From contig CAJSYZ010000001.1 of NCBI GenBank assembly GCA_910574455.1, positions 4,633,424 to 4,697,423 on the forward strand: 64,000 nt of DNA, read 5' to 3'. This document shows positions 31,734-43,487 of this stretch, piece by piece. A model generated the notes under the pieces. It made no database searches and was not told the DNA's origin. It worked only from the letters and a program-made list of their open reading frames with translations. Position 1 is the stretch's first letter, and each line of letters opens with the position of its first letter. A program made the translations under genes and the position numbers. This DNA comes from Trichaptum fuscoviolaceum. Taxonomy: Eukaryota > Basidiomycota > Agaricomycetes > Hymenochaetales > Trichaptaceae.

Positions 31734-34700
31734 ATGCCGGTAACACGGCGAAAGCCCAAACCCGTTCATTTTACTGATTTCTTCCCCCCATCCATTCGAT
31801 GTACCTTCTCCGACTGCGACAGAAGGTTTAAGAATCAATCCGCAAGAACAAGACATGAATACTCAGCTCATCCATCATCATTTGCATCAGGACCTGCTGC
31901 TTATGGTTATGATTCATCACCCATTCGACCCGCACAAGTTCCAGAACCTAAAAGTATCTCGAACTCCCCCGAACTCCGGGTCGAGGGTCAACTTGAAGAT
32001 AAAATGGGCTGCGGCTCTTCAAGTTACGATTACGACATCTCTATACTTACGCAGGATATCTCGATGCTTAGCATAGGCCGAGACGAGCTGCTTCAAGATT
32101 TAGACGGAGCTGATTCTCTGTCCCATCATTCTGTCACCGGAAGTGATGGCCGTAGCGCATCCTCTGAAGATTTGGACTCCGACATTGGAGATTATAAGGA
32201 GAGCGAGGATAACTTGAAGGTGTATCACAGATACTTGAATGGTGCGTGTCATGTTTATTGTCCCCGGTTTACTGCAGTACTCTGACACCTGACACCGTGC
32301 AGCCACGCCATGCGATGCGGCAGGAATTTCCTTAGAAAATGAAGAACCACCCGTTCCGCGAAACGAACCTGTGTCTAATGTCTGGTTTCCCTATTCGTGC
32401 AGAGCAGATTTCGAGCTCGCAGATTTTCTGTATCGGGAAGAGCAAATGTCTGCTGGGAACATAACAAAAATTCTCGGAATCATGAAGGCTTATCAGCTGA
32501 TTCAGGTGGCGGAGAATGTAAAATCTGGCGGATGTTCCGAATTGGATACGACAGAGCCTGACAATGACTCGGATCTAGGTATAACTAGTTCGCTACTTGA
32601 TGGAGACGCACAAAATTTGTACACCGTCATTGACGCTACGGAAGTCGGTGATGTGTCTTGGAAGTCCTTTAGTAACTTCTACACGGACGACAATGGCCAA
32701 AAGGCGACAAACGAGAACACCGAGTCATGGAAGAGGAAAGAATATGATGTATGGTATCGGGATCCTCTGGAAGTGATCCGGAATTTGGTGGACAATCCGG
32801 CGTTGGAAGGCGAAATTCGACTATGTCCCGTTTCGCGAGTATCAGCCGAAGGAGGACTCTGATGACAAAGAACGAGTATTCAGAAATTACATGTCCGGAA
32901 ATTTTGCTTGGGAACAGGCTGTAGGTCATGAATCATAAACTCGCAGGAAACATGCTGATTATCCTTGACCTAGAACAAGATCTACGCCGAAGATAAAGCA
33001 GTCCATGGATCTATGTTTGTTCCGGTGATCTTAGGGAGCGATAAGACAACAGTCTCTGTCGGAACTGGAAATAACGAATACTATCCGTTGTATCTCTCCA
33101 TCGGGAATGTATCTAACAAGGCCCGGCGGTCACAGAAATTGAATACAGTCCAGCTTGTAGCATTTCTAGCAATACCAAAGAGTGTGTATCATACCGTAAT
33201 ATTTGATTAGCTCTGACACATTTTGCAGCTGAGCGGCAATACGAAAAGTCAGATGAATTCCGCCGCTTTCGACATCAAATTTTTCATTCGTCTATATCAA
33301 AAATCTTGAGTTCACTGAAGACCGCCATGTCCATAAACACTGAGTTAACCATTCTCCGGTGTCCTGATGGTCACTTGCGTAGGTCGGTTCTCGGACTCGG
33401 CTCGTATATAGCCGATTATCCGGAACAGGTGAGTCTATGCGCAATATGCACTGGATGGTGCTGCAAGTAAGTACCGTCCTTTCCCAAAATCATATCCGAG
33501 TCTGAGGCAATGACTTACTGTGGCGGCATAGATGCACAGCACCTCACAAGGACCTAGATAATTTGGAATTTGTTTCAAATCCTCGAACAAAAGAGCTGCA
33601 CGAACAATTGATAGATCAAGTAGATGGCAACAACATTAATAGAGCAACAATCCGGAAAGAGTACGGGTTCCACCAGGATATTGTGGTACGTACTTCAACT
33701 TCTTCACTGGATGCGTATTCTGCAACTTGTATGTTGTTCTGTAGCCTTTCACCAATGACTTTCCGCGCGCAGATATATGCGATCTCATATCTCCGGACCT
33801 GCTGCACCAAATCATCAAAGGCGTGTTCAAGGACCATCTTGTTGAGTGGATTTGCCAGTGCATGACCACGACAGAGCTGGATATTGTGGATAAAAGGCAC
33901 TATTACCTTACAAGTCGTTTAATGTGAATACCATTGCTAACTTTCACGTAGAATCAGAGTTGCTGCTCCTTTTCCTGGTCTTCGCAGATTTCCTGAAGGT
34001 CAAGGCTTCAAGCAATGGACAGGTAATGATTCAAAGGCGCTTATGAAAGTATGTGGTCTTTGCATCTCGCTCGAGGCGGTGGTTTGCTGATATCTGATGC
34101 AATCCACTTAGGTGTATCTTCCGGCTATTGTGGGCATTGTGCACGATGATATAATTCATGCATTGAGTGCATTTCTGGACTTCTGTTACCTTGTGCGTCG
34201 GTACACGATTACAGCCTCAAATCTTGATCAAATTAAAGCCTCTCTGGATCACTATCATCAATATCGGCAAATATTCATAGCAAAGGGCATCCGGGATAAT
34301 TTTTCACTGCCACGACAACATGCCATGGTCCATTATCCAACAATGATCCCTCTCTTTGCTGCTCCTAGCGGATTGTGTTCGTCTATAACAGAAAATAAAC
34401 ACATTCACGCGGTCAAGGAGACATGGCGGCGCTCGAACAGAAATGATCCTTTGGGACAGATGATCACAGCAAACCAACGACTCAGCAAACTTATTGCGTC
34501 GAGGGCAGACTTCAAAAGGCGTGGACTGCTGGACGATACGCTGGCTGAGGCTATGTGGAATGCCTTGCGAGACGTTTTGCGGAAAAATATGTCAGAGTCA
34601 AAGACGGATGACGCCGAGAAGGCCCCAACCCAGAGGGAGCAGATGCAACATCATGGCGTACAAACAACAGGGGCAGCCGATGATACAGAGGACTTCTTCG

Positions 34701-35703
34701 ATGACATTGTGGGCAACCAAGAGCAAATCGAAATTGCTGACCTGGAGGATTCCGGAAGTTCAGTGGATGAGCCCCAGTGTGGTGCGGTTCATAGCGTAGA
34801 ATGCCAGCTTCGCTTGGGCGGCAGAAATGACCCTTTGAGCTTGATGTTAATGGCTTCGAAACAACGTTAGTATTACTTAGTAACCCGTGCTTTTGGTGCT
34901 GCACATCTGACTTCTCTGTTGTTATACTTGCAGAGTCCAGTAAGGTGTACCCGAAACAGCTCAACGCGCTTGCGGCGATAAAAGGCCATCCAGAGCTTCG
35001 ACAGCTCCGACAGCTCATTAAAGAATACTTATTCAACAAGTACGAGAAGCGCAATTCCAACTTAAGGGGCTCCTCTGGCAGAGCCGAACCAACAGCTGAA
35101 TTGGACATGAACAATGACTTCTCAATTTTCCATTCAGCCACCGCTTTCTTTGCCTACCGTGGCGAATCGATCCCAATAGAACAAGCAATGAGGGAGGTGA
35201 TCAGGTCCAATCCCTCTTGGCGCGGAAAAGCAAGACATGACGCAGTCCTTGTTCGAGTTAGCCCCCGCAAAAAGGGGTTTTCAGGAATGAGAGTTGCCCG
35301 GGTTATGCTTCTTTTTTCCTTCACCGCTAAAGGGGAGCATCAGGACTGCGCTCTCGTCCAATTGTTCAAGCGTGTTGGAGACTCGCCTGACCCAAAAACA
35401 AGTATGTGGATTGTCGAGCCGGAATATGAGTTAGAGACCTCTACCGCCTGTGTTGAATGCTGTTCTGGTGTGAATGCCAGTGGCAGACGTCACTATCACC
35501 GTGACTGCAAGGCTCCGAAGCTATTGGTGATAGGTATAGGGGACATCTTTCGTTTGGCTCACCTCCTTGGGGTTCCAAAGGGTGATGAATGTCCGCCGAA
35601 GTCATTGACACCTGAGAAGTCCCTGGACTTTTATGATAGATTCTATGTTAACCGATTTGCTGACATGCACATGCACGAATCTTTGTACGAAAATAGACAG
35701 TGA
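31734..35703 (+). CDS. Plavaka-type (CMC superfamily) transposase, multi-exon, probably frameshifted
   Basis: The ATG at 31,734 leads into a C2H2-like finger (CTFSDCDRRFKNQSARTRHEYSAH). Family segments follow in order after removing short introns: LNATPCDAAG (32.3 kb), FELADFLYREEQMSAGNI, VGDVSWKSF, EYDVWYRDPLEVIRNLVDNP, then MFVPVILGSDKTTVSVGTGN and EYYPLYLSIGNV (33.0-33.1 kb). Next are FRRFRHQIFHSS, LRCPDGHLRRS...YIADYPEQ, PFTNDFPRADICDLISPDLL with HQIIKGVFKDH (33.75-33.83 kb), and FPGLRRFPEGQGFKQWTGND. Last are FSLPRQHAMVHYPTMIPLF, SSITENKHIHAVKETWRRSN and, at the end, ARHDAVLVRVSPRKKG, LFSFTAKGEHQDCALVQLF and WIVEPEYELE. The gene covers the length expected of the family. At about 32,812 the frame changes by one base between NPALEG and the following FDYVPFREYQ segment with no splice signals, so this copy is probably broken, unless it is a sequencing error. 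Confidence 0.85.
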
Positions 35704-36972
35704 TAAACATAAACTTTTCATTCAGCACATACGGAGTATATTGAAACTTATGAATTGAGGATACTACGGTACTGAAAAGAAAATGATGTGAAAACAGACC
35801 TTCTTCAGTGTTGTAGATGATGGTAGCCAAATATTGCAGTCAGTGCGATGGTCGGAAATCATTCCCCGGGCGGCCGCCGGCGTCGAGTAGTACAGTAGTA
35901 GTAGTACTAGTAGTACTAGTACTAGTACAGTACTATTGGTACAAATTTTTTTACATAACACCAATCCAACTTGAAAGCCTGAGTGCTTTCAAGTTGAACA
36001 CTGGCATTTGACTCGAACCAATGACTCGGACCTACTACTACTAGTACTAGTAGTAGTACTACCTCAGGCCGGAAGTTCTCAACTTGAATCCGGAAAGAGC
36101 CTGAGGCATGCTTCAAGTTTCCACTCACTGGTAGCTACTAGTACGTTGGCTCGAAGTTACAACTTGAAACAGTACGACAAATTCAGTGTTGAGATATAAT
36201 AAAATGACAGTACTAGTTATGACCTAGTAAAAAACAAACTCTCGAGAAGCTCACATTGCCATCAGCGGACTCAAGCTCGAACTGACTTGCCGAGTCGGAT
36301 CATGCCAGTGACCTACCTCAGGCCAGAAGTTCCCCATTGGCATCCGGAAAGAGGCATGCTTTCCTCTCCAAGTTAGCTATGTTTTGAACTTGAAGTTACA
36401 AATAGTACGATTAGCATAGTAGTAATACTGTATACTACATAGTACACATGAAGCGCTTCAGAGGAAAGCGTAGATATGATGGAGGATGATTGAGTAGCCT
36501 CAGGCTGATAGTGGTGTATCACTGCAGTTCCCGACTTGCATAGTATGAAATATCAAAAAAAAAACTTGAATATGAGTACTTTAAACTTCAAAATGTACCA
36601 CTACTAGGCTGAGTAGTAGTACTGTAGTACTACGACTTCAAGTTCATGTTGAGCACCTGTCATAAAGATAAGTATATGAATATTATTAAATATTATTTTG
36701 TCATATTCAAGAAGATTTATTGGCGGTAGTGGTTTCTAACTTGAATACTAGTACTTATAGTACAGAGCTGACTTGTAAAGAGTAGAGTCTGAAGAGAGAA
36801 GAGTAAGTGGATCACCATAGAGTAAACCATTAAATAGTAAGAGTACAAATCCTTAAACATAATATTTGTCCATGAACGAAAAAAAACTTGTCCTTGGGCC
36901 TCAGCCAAAATGGTGTGCCGGTGACCAATGGATCGATTTGTAACCGTCAGCTAGTACACTGCCGTACTTATA
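35704..36972. repeat. Intergenic region with AGTACTAGTACT and ACTTGAA motif arrays
   Basis: From 35,885 there is a run of GTAGTACTAGTAGTACTAGT-like trinucleotide palindromes (again at 36,035-36,060), interleaved with ACTTGAA/TTCAAGT words and CCTGAGGCAT/CCTCAGGCCGGAAG phrases that recur at 36,062 and 36,310. No credible gene. Confidence 0.6.
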
Positions 36973-38837
36973 TCAGTACTGGTGTGGGATAGGGTCCAAT
37001 TTGTCGAGAAGAGCAAATAGGATTCCATAATCCGTTAAATAGAATGGACCATACTCATGAAGTAGATCGTTGACTGTTTTCAAGACGAGAGAGTCAATAT
37101 TCTCTTCTGTCGGAACAAGGGCTTCAAGATGCTCCATGTGCTCGATATCCTTGAGGAACAAGTGGGTGGACCTGTCCAGATTTTCCTCGTCTGTATCTTT
37201 GTAATCGGCTTGTCAAATCGTCCAATGCCCTGACTCGCTTCGATAATCCCTATTTGAGAGGCATCCATCTTCATCGTAAACCGACGCATTGCACCATCAT
37301 TTTTGAGGAGCATATCCAAGAGCAAGTCGTCAGAGAGGATAATTAAGCATTTCCTGATCCAATTGAACCTGCTCAGGATGGCCGAACGGTCTCCATATTT
37401 GCGCAGGAGTTGTCGATTTATCTTCAACGAGGATGCTACGCCGTCAGCCGAGTCGGCGCCAAGAATATCCATTGACTTCTGAATGAGTTGTTGAATGTCG
37501 GACAGAGCACCCTCTCCACCGGCACGTTCAAGTTCACGTTTCCATTGACGCCGTGCATCACGTGCTGTTCCGGCTTGAAAGACAGCCTTCGTCTGAGTGG
37601 CAGAACAATTGACTTCTGTTTCCGAGAGTCGAATGTTGGTCGACTCTGACTGTTGTCCCGAACTGCATTCGTCTAAGGCGGCTACCCAATCCTTGCATTC
37701 GTTATAGGACCAAATAAGAAGGGGCAGGAAGAACTTAAGCGCAAGCCTGGGATTTCGGGGTTTGCGTTCAGATCTTTCGAGATTCATAGCCATGACTGTC
37801 GTAAAGTGCTTCAATTGAGTAGCGAGTTCATGACGAATATTTCTCCCGAGCTCTGTGTCTTTGATGTCAATCCTTATCGCAGAGAAGACAGATTTCGTCT
37901 GTATCCAACGATTGCCGAGCTCCTTACTATCCTCAAGTCGAATTTGCCAGCGCAGGATCGTATGGTGTGAATGATAATGGGTTACTAAGCAAGTCAAAAA
38001 GTAGTCCCAGATGACGCCCCCAGTAAAAATATTGGAGAGTTTTCTTGACGGAAATGCGCCGGGAAGAACAGATATGAAGGCTGTGGCGACAGCAAGTCTG
38101 AATTCATCCACACGTTTGTTGATAAGCAGATGAAGCGGCTCAGACTGTATATCACCGAGAAGAATAGGACGAGAAGTTAGAAATGATTAAGTCAGAGTTT
38201 ATTTCAAGTCCAAGATGCAGCCTGGGCTTACCATGTGATGCTTGAAGATCGCTAGCTCTTCAGTGAGTTTGAAGAGCATGTCCGTGTACTGAAATGTATT
38301 GGACTCAAGCTGATCTATCGCCCTCTCCATCTTTCTCCGCAGAGCTTGAATCTCCCTATCCCTCTTAAGGATCCTCATATTTGCTGAATCAAAGCACATC
38401 CCTAGGCGCTCAGCCAGGTGAAGCGTTTCCTGAAAGTCCTCCGACGAGAATCCGACGCGGTCTGCACGCTTTATCTTGGACGACAAACTTTTGACGATTG
38501 ATTGGACCACGGTGCTATCGATAAATAGTTTTGACTGAAAGCCTCGGGGTAAGTCCTCTGTCAATTCACCAAAGATAAGCCAAGCTGCGTAGTAAGTAAG
38601 CAATATGATCCCTACCGAAATCGAAAGTTCGAGAAATGCATCCTGTTCCCAGTCGGTGCCAGACTCGGAGTCGGACCCATCGACAATCGAGCGCTTTGAG
38701 CTACTACTGTCGCGAGTACCAGGTATGGTGAATTCTGAAACGCTCTGCTCATCATCTGTATCCGGGCTAGAGACTGACTCGTCATCTGTATCCGAGCGAG
38801 AGCCTGAAGTTTCGTCCCCGCGTTCGGAACTTGACAT
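36973..38837 (-). CDS. Unrecognised cargo protein with acidic N-terminus, apparent frameshift near the 3' end
   Basis: The ATG at 38,837 starts a Ser/Asp/Glu-rich tract (RSDTDDESVSSPDTDDEQ) of about 65 residues, then a hydrophobic stretch (LELSISVGIILLTYYAAWLI), possibly one membrane helix, then a coiled-coil-like part (ILKRDREIQALRRKMERAID). An intron GTAAGC...ACAG (about 38,232-38,141) joins to a second exon of about 310 codons (KLSNIFTGGVIWDYFLT, PRLALKFFLPLLIWSYNE, KYGDRSAILSRFNWI). Near 37,207 the frame must shift for the final segment (FLKDIEHMEHLEALVPTEE...) that ends at TGA 36,973. No splice signals explain this, so it is a frameshift or sequencing error. I do not know the family. Its place between the transposase and the protease genes makes it cargo. 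Confidence 0.6.
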
Positions 38838-40193
38838 GCTGGGAGTTTGACAGTAACCTAACTTCGAGCCTCAATGGTAAGAAATACCAGTAATGGCGTG
38901 CCACTACCAGCGGCGGAGAGTAGTAATTGAAAGAAAAGCAAGGCTTGTTGACGAAGGATGGTTCAAGTTTAAGCGCCGTGTGAACGGCGTGGATCTATAG
39001 GGGCATCATCGGTCATCATCCTCAGGCTGAGCCTGCCAGTGAGTACCAGTGCCAGTCACATTGGTGTGAGTGAATGATGACAGGCGGTAGTTACTAACTT
39101 ACTAGTACTAACTTTAGTGAACTCTCACTCAGCGGAAACTCAGCAGACTGCCGATTTGTGGGACCCTCGATAAAGGCCTCTGGCGACTTGGTCCTTCAGT
39201 TATATCGGGACAATTTGAGCCACGTTCAAGTTTGTGCCACTGCCACTGCCACTGGCAGGACCCGGCCCGGGATCAGGTCAGCCTGCCAGCCCAGTGAGTG
39301 AGGCTGCCGGTGTTGGCCTAGTACTACTAGTAGTAGTAGTACTATAGTAGTAGTAGTAGTAGTAGGCCCTTCCGGCGCTCTCTTGCTATCCGAACTCAGG
39401 TGTGTCAGGCCTTGAATCCCCTCTACTTCTGGATGTCGGTTCAGCTCTCAAGAACCCGGATTCTGCCCCATCTGTCGCAACTACTTACGAAGCCCATATC
39501 ATTGTGCTTGTCACCGGCCCTCCTCAACTGAAGCTCAGCCAGGCCTTGAAGATCGTCTGCCAGTGCCAGTGGCCGGAACTTGTTCAGAGCCGAATCGGAT
39601 GTTCCGCACATGTATGTATTTTAGTACTACAACTAGAGCTCTAATACTACTAATACTACTACTAGTAGTATTACTAACAGTGGTAGACTCGGAGATTGTC
39701 ACTCACTGGCACTCACTGGCAGGCTGGCAGGCACTGGCAGGCTGGCAGGCACTGGCAGTGACAGGGGACTTCCTGTCCGGAGTTCGAAACGGGCCGTTGC
39801 CAGCAGCAACTTGAACTTCAAAGTCATGCTGAGTCACCGGCGCCGTGCACTACTAGTACTAGTAGTACTACTACTAGTAGTAGTATAGTAGTAGTAGTAG
39901 TAGCTGCCACTGGCAGCCAGATTCAAGTTGAACTTGAACCGCTGACTCGTCACCGCCGCGTGCGTCACGGTGACTCCGACTCGCAGTCACCAGTGCCAGT
40001 GGCAACTCCGAGTCCTTGAACTTCAGCCTGCTACTACTAGTAGTGAGCGTCCGGACTAGGCTTTAGCAGTAACCCAATACCCATCCAGAGTCAAATTGAA
40101 CCTGAAACTTGAACTAAACTGCGCTGGCTGTCTCTGTGCCCCAGCCCGCCGCAACTTTTATCAATACATAGCAGAAAAAACATCAACTTGAAC
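38838..40193. repeat. Motif-dense intergenic region
   Basis: The densest stretch of the element-specific words: CTGGCAGGCTGGCAGGCACTGGCAGG (39,715-39,760), TAGTAGTAGTACTATAGTAGTAG (39,320-39,365; again 39,855-39,903), GACTCCGACTCGCAGTCACC (39,975), TTCAAGTTGAACTTGAA (39,922-39,940). Frames across it are accidental. Confidence 0.65.
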
Positions 40194-42472
40194 ATGGCAT
40201 CAGATACTTTCAACGTATTTATGTCCGGCACAGGAAACGCTGATAGTAGGGCTCACCATATTGTTAATGGTCCGTATATCGTCATGGTATACTGACAGTT
40301 GTCTGAAATATTCACTACTAATTTCCATTCCTTTACTAAAAACAGCGGCTAGTATAGGATTGGGTTCACACCCCGTTGCGAAGGAGGATATTTACTTGGC
40401 AAACGTCCTTGACCGTATAAAATTCATCTTGCAAGCATGGGTGGAGAAACCCGGAACAAAAAAGACAGACCTAGCAGCACGCGCAGCTGTAATAATCGCA
40501 AACGGACTTCCGGACAAACCGTGAGTGACGGTCTCAGCCTGATTACTATGCGCCTGATTCTGACTCTTAAATTTGGCCCACTGGCAGTGGCGAAGTCTTG
40601 GAATCACATACCGCTCAGGCTGCTAGTGACTGTGAGGCTAGTACCAGTAAGGTGCCAGTGCTGGAAGCTGACGCCGAATCCGAGTCGTGAGTAACGGTAT
40701 CAGCCTGAGTGCGCGTCCGAGTCTGACCATTCTTGAATTTGGAATGCACGCATCAAGTGGCGAAGTCACGGAATTACATGCCAGTGAGGCCGGAAACTTG
40801 AACTTGAAGGTGTCGGAACATGAAGCTGACGTATCTGAGTCGTGAGTTACGGCGCCAGCCTGAGTACGCATCCGATTCTGATCATCTGACAGTGGCAGCA
40901 ACATCCACAAACACATCGGCCGTTCCCCCTACGACGATATCATGAAGGCCTTAGCCTCTATGAAAGAGCTAGAGCAACTTCGGATCGACACTGAGGAGAA
41001 AGAAAGAAGGCTTCGAGATGAAAAGGAAGATTTCGAACGGAGGCATAGGGAACTCCTGATAAATAAGCGGGACAGTGATCAGGAGCAATTAAAGCTTTTG
41101 CAGAATGAGTTGATGAAAACCAAAAAACTTATCTCAAATGTCGAATCAAACCTCTCAGAAGCCAACTTCAGCCGGGCGACTGACTCACTCCAGCTTCACA
41201 AGGAGAAGGATATACATGAGGAGCAATTGAAAAAGCATGAGGACGCTATTGAAGCTCTAAAGAAACAGCTCGCTCAAGATTACACCCTAATCGCGAGAGC
41301 TTCAGCTCAGGAGAGTCTCTTCGCCGTGACTTCGCGCAGGCTCACTAACCTGGAAAATTATCGAAAGCAGTCACTAGAAAAGGAACAGCGGATTGTAGGA
41401 CATATACGGGCTATTGACGACGCATTCGTTGATGTGACTGAGGAATTGGACTCGAAGGCGGACAAAGTGACACCTCGAGGAGATGGCTGGGACTTACAAG
41501 TGTTTGCAGGAGACAGTGAAGGGTCTTGTATACACAGTACACGACTTACAGATTAGTGCGGCAGCCGCCAAAGGGGTAAGCCAATTTTGAGCTGCTATCG
41601 TAAAACAAATGAAGCTCACAGGATCTCACCCAGAACGAAGCCGCCAAAGCCAGCAGTAAAATACGCACCCTCTGCGAGGACAATAGGGTAGTCGTCATGA
41701 AAAGCTTCATAATTGCGTTCCCATTAGAGAAAGGATTCTTCTCTCCAAAACAGGTCATCCCTTATGACGTTACTGGCGAAAGTGGTTTTATGATTCGAAA
41801 TTTTTTGAACAAGGTTGAACAACTCTACATGAAGTTCGCGACCCTATCACCTGGGCCGGGCAAGAAGCTAAAGGAAGGACGACGTACAGGCGAAGTCGGC
41901 ATGAGTGGCATAGCTCAGGGCCCAGCGACAATCCTGTCTAATGACATTGCTATCATTCCAAGGCATATCTATTCGACGACCTGATTGTCGACATCACCAA
42001 GTCCTTGGCAGAGTTAGAGCTGACAGAGGCGTATGCGAAGGGAAATGATGAAGGAAAGGGGAAGGGAAAGGGAAAGGGAAAGGGAAAGGGAAAGGGAAAG
42101 GGAAAGGGAAAGGGAAAGGGAAAGGGAAAGGGAAAGGGAAAGGGAAAGGGAAAGGGAAAGGGAAAGGGAAAGGGAAAGGGAAAGGGAAAGGGAAAGGGAA
42201 AGGGAAAGGGAAAGGGAAAGGGAAAGGGAAAGGGAAAGGGAAAGGGAAAGGGAAAGGGAAAGGGAAAGGGAAAGGGAAAGGGAAAGGGAAAGGGAAAGGG
42301 AAAGGGAAAGGGAAAGGGAAAGGGAAAGGGAAAGGGAAAGGGAAAGGGAAAGGAAGGGAAAGGGAAAGGGAAAGGGAAAGGGAAAGGAAAGGATGAGTTC
42401 GAGGCTGTGGATGTGTCGGAGGATGCATCGAAGGAAAAGACGGCGACGCCATACTCCCTGGCAGCCACCACT
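40194..42472 (+). CDS. Unrecognised coiled-coil cargo protein with Gly-Lys repeat tail
   Basis: Predicted exons: 40,194-40,269, 40,346-40,520, 40,588-40,686, 40,758-40,841, 40,893-41,499, 41,552-41,575, then from 41,622. All junctions are GT/AG and keep one frame. The protein begins MASDTFNVFMSGTGN, has DIYLANVLDRIKFILQAW and a low-complexity linker coded by exons 3-4. A coiled coil of about 180 residues follows (MKELEQLRIDTEEKERRLRD to LENYRKQSLEKEQRIVG), then VVVMKSFIIAFPLEKGFFSP. One more junction between about 41,885 and 41,965 is needed to enter the last frame (LFDDLIVDITKSLAELELTE) and is not resolved. The tail is about 55 Gly-Lys dipeptides coded by the GGGAAA array, ending SKEKTATPYSLAATT. 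Exons 3 and 4 plus their introns are duplicates of each other. Function unknown; the coiled coil suggests a structural or scaffold role. Confidence 0.6.
42055..42388 (+). repeat. (GGGAAA)n microsatellite, about 55 units
   Basis: Nearly perfect hexanucleotide array with one 2-base slip at about 42,352-42,356. It is free of stops in the plus-strand frames that cross it (Gly-Lys or Arg-Glu repeats) and also on the minus strand (Pro-Phe, Ser-Leu). Long frames crossing it are therefore not evidence of coding by themselves. In the coiled-coil gene's frame it reads Gly-Lys. Confidence 0.95.
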
Positions 42473-42593
42473 TAACGCATCAATCGTCGACCAGTTCAAA
42501 TTTTTCCTGGTCCGATTTTTTATAGTCTTCGAATTTCACCGAAGACTATTCTTCCTCCTCGATCGCCGGCTAAGCCAGCTGGAAAGGAACCCG

Positions 42594-43487
42594 ATGGATC
42601 CTCAGACTATTGATTTGCTGGATGCCGACGCGGCCTGGAACACAAACGCGAAAGTAATACTGGATAAGGATTTTACCGGCTATCTCTTTGACGACCAAAT
42701 GTATGAACATCGGTTCAAAGGCTTGATGGTAAAGTTCCACTTCGAGGACCACTTTGCCAGGATGGCTGAGCTGGACGGGCAAGAGTACGTGGGCCCGGAG
42801 GATATACCGTGCATGGCTGTAGGCGGGACTCTCGAAGTGCCGCAGGTCAATGTCGCGTTGAAGGAGATGCAAGAATACTTCGACCGTTTATGCCTGAAAA
42901 TGGAGGCCACCGTGCCAATGGCATCCGCCGACCTGAAAGCGGGTCAGACGAACGAACCCATCCCCAAAGCCCGTGAAGACACGAGCGTGTCTCCCGATGA
43001 TTTGAGACTACGGCGGCTATTGAATCGACGTAATGAGCATAGGGAGAAGGCTTTAACCCTCGACACTGCGATGAGAATTATCTTGGTAGACGAACTCGTC
43101 CCTGACATTTTCAACGACACACGATTCCGAATGTTTTTAAACAAGGTTGCCCATGACCGCTCTGAAATCAGTGACCCCGCTGGCCTTCGCACATTTGTTG
43201 AGAATGCTGAGGACATTTTGAAAGTGCAAAAGGATGTTTTCCCCGAACCTGTAAAAACCCGACTGCTCACATTATGCGAGATAGCGGATCAAAACAAGCC
43301 TTACGGCCGGAATTTCAATGAGTCGCATATCAGTGGGCGTTTTTGGGGCCAGAAGTTGCGGTCCATCTTACTAGGCGCCAACTCGCAGGCTGAGGATGAA
43401 CTACCCATTGATTCTTTGGTACTTCGGATTTTAGGCGCAGGCGTGCAGCAGCTCACAGATGTGTCAACTCAGACGATCACACAGTGA
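42594..43487 (+). CDS. Unrecognised cargo ORF downstream of the GK repeat
   Basis: ATG at 42,594 and TGA at 43,485-43,487 give 297 codons. Segments include FTGYLFDDQMYEHRFKGLM, EDHFARMAELDGQEYVGPED, EMQEYFDRLCLKMEATVPMA, LDTAMRIILVDELVPDIFND and HDRSEISDPAGLRTFVENAE. The frame is open upstream as far as the hexanucleotide array (Arg-Glu phase), so it could be a 3' exon of the preceding gene. A perfect 10-bp hairpin (ATAGTCTTCG/CGAAGACTAT, 42,521-42,548) lies between the two, which fits a separate gene or a transcript end. No family is recognised. Confidence 0.5.
   Translation: MDPQTIDLLDADAAWNTNAKVILDKDFTGYLFDDQMYEHRFKGLMVKFHFEDHFARMAELDGQEYVGPEDIPCMAVGGTLEVPQVNVALKEMQEYFDRLCLKMEATVPMASADLKAGQTNEPIPKAREDTSVSPDDLRLRRLLNRRNEHREKALTLDTAMRIILVDELVPDIFNDTRFRMFLNKVAHDRSEISDPAGLRTFVENAEDILKVQKDVFPEPVKTRLLTLCEIADQNKPYGRNFNESHISGRFWGQKLRSILLGANSQAEDELPIDSLVLRILGAGVQQLTDVSTQTITQ

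Noticed and set aside
42014..42499. Long Pro-Phe, Ser-Leu and Arg-Glu open frames across the microsatellite
   Set aside because: A GGGAAA array has no stop in these phases on either strand, so length there is not evidence of a gene. Only the Gly-Lys phase is continuous with a plausible protein.
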